Below are positions 8,751 to 15,745 of a stretch of 43,046 bases of DNA, in pieces. The DNA comes from Deltaproteobacteria bacterium (GTDB taxonomy: Bacteria > Myxococcota > JACRCW01 > JAFGSX01), in NCBI GenBank assembly GCA_016934455.1, contig JAFGSX010000342.1:1-43046 (forward strand). The letters are read 5' to 3'. Every line of letters starts with the position of its first letter. Positions within the stretch are counted from its first letter, which is position 1. Under the pieces are notes generated by a model, which saw only the letters and a program-made list of their open reading frames with translations, ran no database searches and had not been told where the DNA came from. A program made the position numbers and the translations under genes.

Positions 8751-9677
8751 ATGCGACGCGCGACAGGCCCCGGACAGCGCAGCAGGCAGTACAGCGCAGC
8801 GCCGCTGCTGGCAGCTCTGCTGTGGCCGGGGGTGATCCTGGCCGACAGCACCGACCTGGCCACCGCGCGCCAGCTTTACGAGGAGATGCAGTACGAGAGG
8901 TCCGAGCGCGCCTTTCGCGCTGCGCTGGCAGCCGGCGGCAACCGACCGGCCGAGCTGGCCGACATCTACCTGCACCTCGGCATCATCGCGGCGTCGACCA
9001 ATCGCAAGCGCCAGGCGATCGACGACTTCATGAGCCTGCTGTGCATCGACCCCGAGCCGACCATCGGCGAGGAGTTGCCGCCCAAGATCCAGCGCCGGCT
9101 GGACGAGGCCAGGCGCCGGGCCGCCAAGATCACCCGCTTCGAGGTCGGGCACGATCCCGTGCGCACGCTCTCCAAGGACGGCGGGCTCCTGGTAACGGCA
9201 AAGGTGACGCCCGATTCGCTGGGCATGGCTCGCGGGCTGACCTTGCGCTACCGCAGCGCCGGCCAGCGAGCGTACCGGAGCGTGGCGCGGGAACTGGCAG
9301 CCAGCGTGACCTTCGAGCTGTCGCCCACCGAGGTGCCGCCCGGCAAGGACGTCGAGTACTTTCTGCAGCTCACCGACCAGCACGGCAGCGCGCTGCACGA
9401 GGTCGGCACCGAGCTGGCGCCGCTGCGCGCGCACGCGCCGGGCCCGCCGCCGGTCGCGGCCTCAGGCAGCGTGGGAGCTGGGCGCGAGCGGCCGGCGGGC
9501 GGCGCCGACCAGGAGGCCAGCCTGCTGGCTCAACCGTGGTTCCTGATCACGGCCGGAGCCGGCGCGCTGGCCTTGATCGCCGGCGGGACGACGGCCGCGG
9601 TCGTGGCCTGGGTCGTCAGCGAGCCCAGGGAGGCGCACTTTGGCCAGGTGGGCCAGGAGATAGCGCCGGCACAATGA
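8751..9677 (+). CDS. Periplasmic TPR/beta-domain membrane protein, paralogue 1
   Basis: A 308-residue protein. ATG 8751 is preferred over GTG 8745 because GAGGTGG lies 6 bases upstream. A signal peptide ends near LADSTD (residue 31). Residues 36-125 are TPR-like helices with the conserved string DIYLHLG (71-77). A beta-rich domain follows with PDSLGM (154-159), LRYRSAG, and PPGKDVEYFLQLTDQHG. A Pro/Gly linker leads to one membrane helix (about 263-289) and a short tail. Two paralogues (13518-14513 and 14864-15736) share all of these motifs. A PEGA-type Ser/Thr kinase starts 80 bases downstream. The likely role is an envelope-anchored sensor or scaffold facing the periplasm; no enzyme motif was seen. 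Confidence 0.8.
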   Translation: MRRATGPGQRSRQYSAAPLLAALLWPGVILADSTDLATARQLYEEMQYERSERAFRAALAAGGNRPAELADIYLHLGIIAASTNRKRQAIDDFMSLLCIDPEPTIGEELPPKIQRRLDEARRRAAKITRFEVGHDPVRTLSKDGGLLVTAKVTPDSLGMARGLTLRYRSAGQRAYRSVARELAASVTFELSPTEVPPGKDVEYFLQLTDQHGSALHEVGTELAPLRAHAPGPPPVAASGSVGAGRERPAGGADQEASLLAQPWFLITAGAGALALIAGGTTAAVVAWVVSEPREAHFGQVGQEIAPAQ

Positions 9678-9721
9678 AAAAATCCTCCTGACTGCAGGGA
9701 GTTGCAAGCTCTCATAAAAAT

Positions 9722-9750
9722 TTGTGATCCGCGCCGCGGCGCGGGAAACT
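9722..9750 (+). promoter_or_regulatory. Weak promoter candidate for kinase 1 with a palindromic spacer
   Basis: TTGTGA (9722-9727), 17 bases, then GAAACT (9745-9750). The spacer contains the perfect 14-bp palindrome CGCGCCGCGGCGCG (9730-9743), which could be an operator. ATG 9758 lies 8 bases after the hexamer, the same distance as at the second kinase. The hexamers are poor matches alone, so this is tentative. Confidence 0.25.
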
Positions 9751-9757
9751 TGTAGTG

Positions 9758-11467
9758 ATGTCCGGGGTTGTCCAGGCTCTGGTACCGACGCCGATCGAGG
9801 GGCTCGACGACGTCAGCCCGGTCTCGTCGGGGGGCGAGGCGCTGGGCCGCTACACCCTGCTCTACGAGCTGGCCGCGGGCGGCATGGCCACCCTCTACCT
9901 GGCGCGGGTCTCGGGACCGGCGGGTTTTCAGAAGCTGGTCGCCATCAAGCGCATCCACCCGCACCTGGCCAAGGAGCCGTCGTTCGTCGAGATGTTCCTG
10001 GACGAGGCGCGCATCGCGGCCGGTATCCAGCACCCCAACGTGGCCCAGATCTACGAGCTGGGCCAGGTCGAGCACAGCTTCTTCATCGTCATGGAGTACG
10101 TCGAGGGCGAAAGCCTGGCGCGCTTTGCGCGCGCCTACCTGGCGCTGCTGCGCGAGGCCAGCATCCCGCAGCGGATGCCGATCCGCGAGTGCGCGGCCAT
10201 CGTCGCCGAGGCCGCGGCCGGCCTGCACGCGGCGCACGAGCTGCGCGGTCCGGACGGCCAGCCCCTGCAATTGGTCCACCGCGACGTGTCGCCCCACAAC
10301 ATCCTGCTCACCTACGACGGCTTTGTAAAGCTGGTCGATTTTGGCGTGGCCAAGGCGCGCGGCCGGGTGCAGACCACCACCGAACGCTCGCTCAAGGGCA
10401 AGCTCGCCTACATGTCGCCCGAGCAGGTGCAGGCGCGGACGCTGGACCGCCGGTCAGACATCTTCTCGCTCGGCATCGTGCTCTACGAGATGACCTGCGG
10501 CCGCCGGCTGTTCAAGCACGAGGTCGAGATCGAGACGCTGCGCCAGATCCTGGAGGACGAGATCGTCCCGCCGCACAACCTGGTCAGCCACTACCCGCCG
10601 GCGCTCGAGCAGGTGGTGATGCGGGCGCTCCACCGCGATCGCGAACAGCGCTTTCTGACCGCCGACGAGATGCGGCGGGCGCTGCAGGCAGCGCTGCTCG
10701 AGATCGGGCCGCCGGTCGGCGCCAGCGAGATCGCGGCGCTGATGCAGCAGGTCTTTCCGGACCGCATGCTGCTCAAGCAGCGGCTGCGCGAGTCGAGCCA
10801 GCGCGGTGTGATCCCGCCGGCCGCCGTGGCCGAGGCCGCCACCGACAGCGGCACGCTCAGCTTCGACTCGGTGGCCGAGAAGCTGGCCGACCTGAACGCG
10901 GGTCTCGGCAGCCGCCGCCGGGCGCTGGCGATCGCCTGCGCGCTCGCCGCCATCGCCGCGGCAGTGGCCATTGGTTACTATGCCCTGCGCGACAGAGAGC
11001 CGACGGCAGCGGTCGCGGTCAGCCCGGCGCCGGCGATCGCGGAGCCGGTTGCGGACAGCGCTCCGGCCGAACAACCGGCCACCGCGCCCGCCGAGCCGGC
11101 CCGCCCACCCGAGTCGCTGCCGTCGCCGCCCGTCGAGCCGGCCGCCGTCGAGCCAGCCGCCGTCGAGCCGGCTCCGGCGACCAGCCCGGCCAAACCGCGC
11201 CAGGAGCCGCCCAAGTCCGCCGCACAGCGCACGGAAGCAGCCCGGCCAGCAGTGCGCGCGAGCGGAAAGCTCACGCTCAAGACCACGCCCTGGGCCGAGG
11301 TGCGCCTGTACAACCGCTCGATCGGCGAGACCCCGCTGATGGGCATCAAGATCGGCGCCGGCACGCACACCTTGCTGCTGCTGCCCAGGGGGCAGAAGCC
11401 GGGCCGCAGCGTGACCATCACGATCAAGCCGGGCGAGCACCTGCGGCAAGAAATCGATCTGCGCTGA
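9758..11467 (+). CDS. Membrane Ser/Thr protein kinase (Hanks type) with PEGA-like tail
   Basis: A 569-residue protein. The kinase domain spans about 32-300, with the Gly-rich loop ELAAGGMATLYLAR (37-50), Lys64 in VAIKRI, catalytic H174-R-D176 with Asn181, D194-F-G, and SPEQ in the activation segment; all key residues are present. A membrane helix lies near 389-409, followed by a long Pro/Ala/Glu-rich periplasmic linker and a PEGA-like domain from about 504 (GKLTLKTTPWAEVRLYNRSI). Cytoplasmic phosphorylation is probably controlled by the periplasmic part. The start is at ATG 9758 because kinase 2 (20430) begins with the same MSG and is collinear; there is no clear ribosome site, so the message may be leaderless. 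It lies 80 bases after TPR paralogue 1 and is a likely partner. Confidence 0.92.
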   Translation: MSGVVQALVPTPIEGLDDVSPVSSGGEALGRYTLLYELAAGGMATLYLARVSGPAGFQKLVAIKRIHPHLAKEPSFVEMFLDEARIAAGIQHPNVAQIYELGQVEHSFFIVMEYVEGESLARFARAYLALLREASIPQRMPIRECAAIVAEAAAGLHAAHELRGPDGQPLQLVHRDVSPHNILLTYDGFVKLVDFGVAKARGRVQTTTERSLKGKLAYMSPEQVQARTLDRRSDIFSLGIVLYEMTCGRRLFKHEVEIETLRQILEDEIVPPHNLVSHYPPALEQVVMRALHRDREQRFLTADEMRRALQAALLEIGPPVGASEIAALMQQVFPDRMLLKQRLRESSQRGVIPPAAVAEAATDSGTLSFDSVAEKLADLNAGLGSRRRALAIACALAAIAAAVAIGYYALRDREPTAAVAVSPAPAIAEPVADSAPAEQPATAPAEPARPPESLPSPPVEPAAVEPAAVEPAPATSPAKPRQEPPKSAAQRTEAARPAVRASGKLTLKTTPWAEVRLYNRSIGETPLMGIKIGAGTHTLLLLPRGQKPGRSVTITIKPGEHLRQEIDLR

Positions 11468-11475
11468 ACACCGGA

Positions 11476-13410
11476 TCACTCGATCGCGATCGAACCGATC
11501 TGGCACAGGTCATCTGCGTCGTTGCCGCACGCGCCGGCCTGGTCGCTGGGGCTGATGACCGCACCGGAATCGATGTGGAGCGCCGTCGCGCTGGCATTGA
11601 TCCGGATGCGGCCAGCCGCGCCGCCGCCCCCTCCGGCCGGGTTGTGGTAGTCGCTGCCACTCGATGGTCGATCGCCGCTTTCGTACGTGCCCGCTCCGCC
11701 CATGCCGCCCTGGTCGCCGTCCTGGCTACCCGGCCCGCCCGACGCGCGCGTCCGGTCGCGAGTTCCGTTCTGGCCAGCCTCGCCAAAGTCGCTGCTGTCG
11801 GCCAGGCCATCGCCGCCCGAGCCGCCGCCGCCGTTGGCGACCAGCAATGCGCCGGCGTTGATCACCACCTGCGGGGACTCGAGCAAAATGGCGCCGCCAG
11901 CCCCGCCGCCGGCGCCGCCAGCGCTGCCCGTGCGGCCACCGCCGCCGCCCGCGGCGTCGATGCCTCCCCCGCCGTTGATGGTGATGCTGACGTCTCCGAC
12001 CAGTTGCACGGCGCCGCCACCGCCGCCACCACTGCCTGGCCGGTCTTGCGGCTGGGTGACATCCGAGATCTCGGACTCGCCTGCGCCGCCGCTGCCGCCG
12101 ACCAGCGGTGTCAACGATGAATTGCCGCACATGGTGCCGCCCGTTCCCTCGGTCAGGTCGCCGTAATTGTCTACATAAGCATAGCCGCCATTGCCGCCGG
12201 CTCCGCCGTGGCCTCCGCCGCCACCGCCGCGAGCGGCGATGTGCAACCCACCATTTTCGTAACTCAAGCCACCGCCGGCCTGCCCGCCGCAGGCGCCAGC
12301 GCCGGTCTGACCGCGCGCGCCGCCGTTAAAGCCGCCAGGCCCGCCGATCGAGCTCTGGTGCTCCGCGGTGTCGGTCGCGCTGGCGTCGATGACGCCGTCG
12401 AGCTGGATCGCGTTGGCCACCACCGCGAGCGCGCGCGCCCCGACCACGTGCAGCGTGGCGCCCGAAGCCACGTCGAAGGTGGCATACCGCAGTACCAGGA
12501 TATCGGGCACGTGCTGGCCGGTCTGCGTCACCACGGCATACGCCGCGGCCGGCAGCTCGACGCCTCCCAGCGTTGCATGGTCGGTATCAAGCACCTTTGT
12601 CGCGTCGACAGCGAGCTGGCTCTGGCCAAACGGCAACAGCGCGCGATCGATGTTGGAGGCAGCGACCCCGCGGCAGCGCGCCGGAGTGGCAGTGTCATTG
12701 CACCCGTGCGGGCAATCGAACGTGCCGGCGACCTGGCCCGAGGCGTTGCAGCGCGCCAGCGTTTCATCGTCAAGACAGAACACGCTGTTGGCGGGACAGG
12801 CGGTCGAGCCGTCGGCAGCCGCGCCGTCGGTAGCCGCGCCGTCGGCAGCCGCGCCGTCGGCAGCCGCGCCGTCGGCGACCGCGCCGTCGGCGACCGCGCC
12901 GTCGGCGACCGCACTGTCGGCGATCGCACTGTCGGCGACCGCGCCGTCCAAAACGCCTCCGTCGCCGATCGCGGCGTCGACGCCGTCCTGTCGAGCCTGG
13001 CACAGGCCAGCCGAGCACACCTCGCCGACGCGGCAGCCCGAGCCTCCGGCAGCCGCGAGCGGGACGCGGATCGTGGCGCCGCTCCACATCTCGAGCTGCT
13101 GCACGACACAACCCTCGAGGTAGGCCAGGCATGCCGAGTCGCGGACGCGCGCCAGCACCGCGACCTGGCCAAAACTGCGCGGCCCGGGATCGCATTGCTC
13201 CCCGGCGCGGCAGGTCAGGTCCGGCGATCCCTGAAAATCGCTCAACTCGTCACAGCTTGTGCTCTGGCCAAAGGTGATCTCGATGCTGGCGGCGCGATCG
13301 CGAGCCGCCTGATCTGGATAGACCAGCACGATCCGGTAGCGGTTGTCCGTACAGGCTGCGGCAGTAGACAACAGCAGCAGGCACGGCAGCCAGCTTGCAC
13401 TCGACGGCAT
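11476..13410 (-). CDS. Gly-rich lipoprotein with Ala-Asp pentapeptide repeats
   Basis: A 644-residue protein. ATG 13410 gives MPSSASWLPCLLLLSTAAAC, with a clear lipobox at Cys20; an upstream in-frame start at 13482 would bury it. In order: an N-terminal domain with several Cys (to about 160), nine pentapeptide repeats of the GAVAD type, a small Cys cluster (CPANSVFCLDDETLARC), and a beta-helix-like half. That half is full of Gly runs (GGGGGGHGGAGGNGGY) with repeated VNAGALLVANGG-like strands. It is probably an exposed surface or adhesin-like lipoprotein. No catalytic motif was recognised. It ends 8 bases from the convergent kinase 1 and starts 107 bases from TPR paralogue 2, so that short gap must hold both promoters. 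Confidence 0.75.
   Translation of the reverse strand: MPSSASWLPCLLLLSTAAACTDNRYRIVLVYPDQAARDRAASIEITFGQSTSCDELSDFQGSPDLTCRAGEQCDPGPRSFGQVAVLARVRDSACLAYLEGCVVQQLEMWSGATIRVPLAAAGGSGCRVGEVCSAGLCQARQDGVDAAIGDGGVLDGAVADSAIADSAVADGAVADGAVADGAAADGAAADGAATDGAAADGSTACPANSVFCLDDETLARCNASGQVAGTFDCPHGCNDTATPARCRGVAASNIDRALLPFGQSQLAVDATKVLDTDHATLGGVELPAAAYAVVTQTGQHVPDILVLRYATFDVASGATLHVVGARALAVVANAIQLDGVIDASATDTAEHQSSIGGPGGFNGGARGQTGAGACGGQAGGGLSYENGGLHIAARGGGGGGHGGAGGNGGYAYVDNYGDLTEGTGGTMCGNSSLTPLVGGSGGAGESEISDVTQPQDRPGSGGGGGGAVQLVGDVSITINGGGGIDAAGGGGGRTGSAGGAGGGAGGAILLESPQVVINAGALLVANGGGGSGGDGLADSSDFGEAGQNGTRDRTRASGGPGSQDGDQGGMGGAGTYESGDRPSSGSDYHNPAGGGGGAAGRIRINASATALHIDSGAVISPSDQAGACGNDADDLCQIGSIAIE
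12811..12945. repeat. Nine 15-bp tandem repeats inside the Gly-rich lipoprotein gene
   Basis: The unit GTCGGCAGCCGCGCC and close variants (GTCGGCGACCGCGCC) repeat head to tail about nine times. They encode the pentapeptides GAAAD, GAVAD and SAIAD on the - strand. Because the unit is a multiple of three, copy-number change would alter linker length without breaking the frame. Confidence 0.85.
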
Positions 13411-13481
13411 CAATACGCCCCGGTTCCAGAGTGGAATTGTAGCGCCCGCCAGCGCAGCACACAATCTCGCGGCATCCCGCA

Positions 13482-13511
13482 TTGCCCGCGACAGGCCGCG
13501 GCGGTTAGAGT
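13482..13511 (+). promoter_or_regulatory. Promoter candidate for the second TPR gene
   Basis: TTGCCC (13482-13487), an 18-base spacer and TAGAGT (13506-13511), the same architecture as at the other two TPR paralogues. The predicted start of transcription falls on or next to the GTG start codon at 13518, implying a leaderless message. Confidence 0.45.
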
Positions 13512-13517
13512 ATCTCC

Positions 13518-14513
13518 GTGCAAGCGCGAACCACGGGCTGCAGCACTCCGAGCTGGCGCCTCTTACACGGCTCAGTCGCCGCGGTGGCGCTCGCGGCGGC
13601 CATGCTGACGGCGATACCGGCCAGCGCCGACGACGGAGCCCTCGAGCGCGCCCGTCGGGCGTACCAGCGCGCGCGCTACAGCGATGCCTACCGGCTGTAC
13701 CGCGATGCGCTGTCGCAGGAGGGCAATCGCCGCCAGCAGTTGGTCGACATCTATCTGCACCTCGGGGTGCTGGCGGCGACCATGGATCGCGACGACGAGG
13801 CGATCGCGCATTTCGTGCATGCCCTCATGCTCGAGCCGCGGGCCACGCTGGCGAACAGCGTCGAGCCCGGCATCCGCAAGCAATTTGCCGCGGCACGCCA
13901 GCGCAGCCGCACCCTGCAGCGCTTTGAGCTGCGCCATCCCACGGTGGGACGGCTGACCCCGGACGGCACGCTCGAGGTCGAAGCCGAGCTGTTGCCCGAT
14001 TCGCTCGGCATGGCGACCGCGGTGACCCTGCGCTACCGATCGGGCGGGCGGACACCGTGGAGAGCGAGCACGCGCAGCGGCACCGGCCCTGTCCGCTTCG
14101 TGATCCCGAGCCGCGAGCTGATCCCGGGGAGCGACGTCGAGTACCATCTCTGGGTACGCGATGCCTACGGCGGCATCCTGCACGAGCTTGGCCACGAGCG
14201 CGCGCCGCTGCTGGCGCGAGCGACCGGCAGCGCAGAGGCCGCCCCGGAGCAAGCCACTGCCGGGGCCTACACCGACGCCGCCCCGCTGCCGCTGGCAGCC
14301 CCCGGCGCCTCGACGTCCGACGAGCCGGGCGCCGCGGGCGACCGATCGGACAGCGGCCGAGCCGTGCCTGGCTGGGTCTGGTTTGCCGCCGGCACCGGCG
14401 CCCTGGTGCTGGTCGCTGGCGCGGCAGCGGTCACCGCGGTCGCGCTGACCATCAGGTACACGGCCGGCGTCGATTTCGAGCCGATCGCCACCGAGGTGGC
14501 GCAGTTGCATTGA
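13518..14513 (+). CDS. Periplasmic TPR/beta-domain membrane protein, paralogue 2
   Basis: A 331-residue protein starting with GTG 13518, the only start that keeps the basic N-region (SWRLLHGS) of the signal peptide, which ends near IPASA (36). TPR-like helices carry DIYLHLG (77-83). The beta domain has PDSLGM, VTLRYRSGG and IPGSDVEYHLWVRDAYGG. A Pro/Ala linker and one membrane helix (WVWFAAGTGALVLVAGAAAV) end the protein. It is clearly related to 8751-9677 and 14864-15736 over its whole length. Unlike those two, it is not directly followed by a kinase or Cys-rich gene. It is divergent from the Gly-rich lipoprotein, with which it may share regulation. Confidence 0.78.
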   Translation: MQARTTGCSTPSWRLLHGSVAAVALAAAMLTAIPASADDGALERARRAYQRARYSDAYRLYRDALSQEGNRRQQLVDIYLHLGVLAATMDRDDEAIAHFVHALMLEPRATLANSVEPGIRKQFAAARQRSRTLQRFELRHPTVGRLTPDGTLEVEAELLPDSLGMATAVTLRYRSGGRTPWRASTRSGTGPVRFVIPSRELIPGSDVEYHLWVRDAYGGILHELGHERAPLLARATGSAEAAPEQATAGAYTDAAPLPLAAPGASTSDEPGAAGDRSDSGRAVPGWVWFAAGTGALVLVAGAAAVTAVALTIRYTAGVDFEPIATEVAQLH

Positions 14514-14539
14514 ATCCGGCGCGCAGCGAGGAGCCCGGG

Positions 14540-14725
14540 ATGACGGCGCGATCGGCCGCCTGGATCGCGGCCGAATTTCGCAACCAACGCCATCACATCC
14601 CAGCCGCCCGAGTGCATCGAGGCGCAGCCGGTGCTGGCGCTCCGGAAGGGGCGCCAAGGGCGCCCTGGAGGTTGCCGCAGCAAATACGCTGCTGCTACAC
14701 TGATTGCGCTGCTCGCGCGGCCTGA
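14540..14725 (+). CDS. Possible small protein, 61 aa (doubtful)
   Basis: ATG 14540 has a strong ribosome site (GAGGAG, 14528-14533, 6-base spacing) just after the TPR 2 stop, and the frame stays open to TGA 14723-14725. The product is Arg- and Ala-rich (MTARSAAWIAAEFRNQRHHI) with no recognisable domain or signal. The promoter candidate of the next TPR gene and the start of the structured element lie inside it, which argues against it. Open frames of this size arise by chance in GC-rich DNA. Confidence 0.2.
   Translation: MTARSAAWIAAEFRNQRHHIPAARVHRGAAGAGAPEGAPRAPWRLPQQIRCCYTDCAARAA
14649..14665 (+). terminator. Hairpin downstream of TPR gene 2
   Basis: GGGCGCC, loop AAG, GGCGCCC form a perfect 7-bp stem between TPR gene 2 and the promoter candidate of TPR gene 3. 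It lacks a T-run, so it is a weak or factor-assisted terminator at best. Confidence 0.35.
14672..14701 (+). promoter_or_regulatory. Promoter candidate for the TPR 3 / Cys-rich operon
   Basis: TTGCCG (14672-14677), 18 bases, TACACT (14696-14701). Transcription would begin about 14708, exactly where the left arm of the structured element begins, giving a leader of about 156 nt ahead of ATG 14864. Confidence 0.45.
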
Positions 14726-14834
14726 GCCATTTTGGGGCGGGGGCCCGCTATCGGGTCGGGTCTTTTTTTCTCGCGGGCTCGAAAAAAGCCTCGACTCGGC
14801 CCTTTGCCATCCAGGATCAACCGCGGTGAGCAGC
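14708..14834 (+). ncRNA. Structured leader element, copy 1
   Basis: The outer helix pairs GCTGCTCGC-GCGG (14708-14720) with CCGC-G-GTGAGCAGC (14821-14834), with one bulged G and a G-U pair. The middle helix pairs GGCGGGGGCC (14736-14745) with GGCCCTTTGCC (14798-14808). The apical helix pairs CTTTTTT (14762-14768) with AAAAAAG (14782-14788), continued by TCG/CGA. The same three helices, with shared core sequences and nearly equal spacing, occur at 20193-20329. It would form most of the 5' leader of the TPR 3 / Cys-rich operon. The pairing was found by eye; whether it acts as a riboswitch-like leader, a small RNA or a DNA repeat is unknown. Confidence 0.55.
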
Positions 14835-14863
14835 ATAATGACGCGATAGAGAAAGGTGTCTGA

Positions 14864-15736
14864 ATGTCGACGTCGATGTCCTTGTGGCAGGGTGGTCGAG
14901 CGGCAGGGGGCGTTGCGCTCGCCCTCGCGCTGCTGCTACCGGCGGTGGCTCGCGCCGAGACCGAGGCGCTCGGCCGCGCCCGCCGGCTCTACGGCGAGAT
15001 GCGCTACGTCGAGTCGTACGGCGCGTATCGCGAGGCGCTGGCACAGACGGGCAATCGTCCGGCCGACCTGGTCGACATCTACCTGCACCTGGGCTCGCTG
15101 GCCGCGCTGCTGGACCGAGAACAGGAGGCCGGCGAGGCATTCTTGCGCCTGCTCTGCCTCAACCCGGATGTCGCGGTGCCCGAGGACATGCCGCCCAAGG
15201 TGCGGCGGCAATTCGGAGAGGCCAAGGCCCGGTCCAAGAACACGACTCCGTTCAAGCTGACGCACACCGTGGTGAGCAGGGATGCCGCGAGCGGCGGCCT
15301 CGAGGTCGCGGCCGAGCTGGAGCCCGACTCGCTGGGAATGGTCAGCGGTGTCGCGCTGCGCTACCGCGCGGCCGGCGCACAGTCATTCGACGCCGTGCGC
15401 AAGGGAGGCACGGGCAAGCTGGCCTTTTCGGTCTCGGCGAGCGAGCTGCCGCCGGGCAGCGCGGTCGAGTATTTTCTGCAACTCGAGGACGCCTACGGCG
15501 GAGTCCTGTGGGAATCCGGCTCCGAGCGCTCGCCGCTGCTGGCGCAGGCGTCGGCCGCCGCGCCGGTCTCCCAGCCGACAGCCGCCGAAGAACCTCCCTT
15601 TTACACGCAGACCTGGTTTTTCTTGGCGGCCGGTGCCGCGGTGGTGGTCGCGGTTGCCGGGGTAAGCACCGCCGCCGTCGTGTTGTCGCAACCGGCAGCC
15701 AAATTGCCAACACTGGATCCAATCGACGCCCGCTAG
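14864..15736 (+). CDS. Periplasmic TPR/beta-domain membrane protein, paralogue 3
   Basis: A 290-residue protein; ATG 14864 has GAGAAAGGTG upstream. A signal peptide ends LLPAVARA (31). TPR-like helices carry DIYLHLG (71-77). The beta domain has PDSLGM, VALRYRAAG and PPGSAVEYFLQLEDAYGG. One membrane helix (TWFFLAAGAAVVVAVAGVST) lies near the C-terminus with a short tail. It resembles paralogue 1 most in the TPR part (LLCLNPD, PPKVRRQF). The Cys-rich lipoprotein gene starts 9 bases after its stop and kinase 2 follows that, so it mirrors the paralogue 1 / kinase 1 pair with one extra gene inserted. Its function is inferred as a periplasmic scaffold or sensor. Confidence 0.8.
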   Translation: MSTSMSLWQGGRAAGGVALALALLLPAVARAETEALGRARRLYGEMRYVESYGAYREALAQTGNRPADLVDIYLHLGSLAALLDREQEAGEAFLRLLCLNPDVAVPEDMPPKVRRQFGEAKARSKNTTPFKLTHTVVSRDAASGGLEVAAELEPDSLGMVSGVALRYRAAGAQSFDAVRKGGTGKLAFSVSASELPPGSAVEYFLQLEDAYGGVLWESGSERSPLLAQASAAAPVSQPTAAEEPPFYTQTWFFLAAGAAVVVAVAGVSTAAVVLSQPAAKLPTLDPIDAR

Positions 15737-15745
15737 GAACACACC

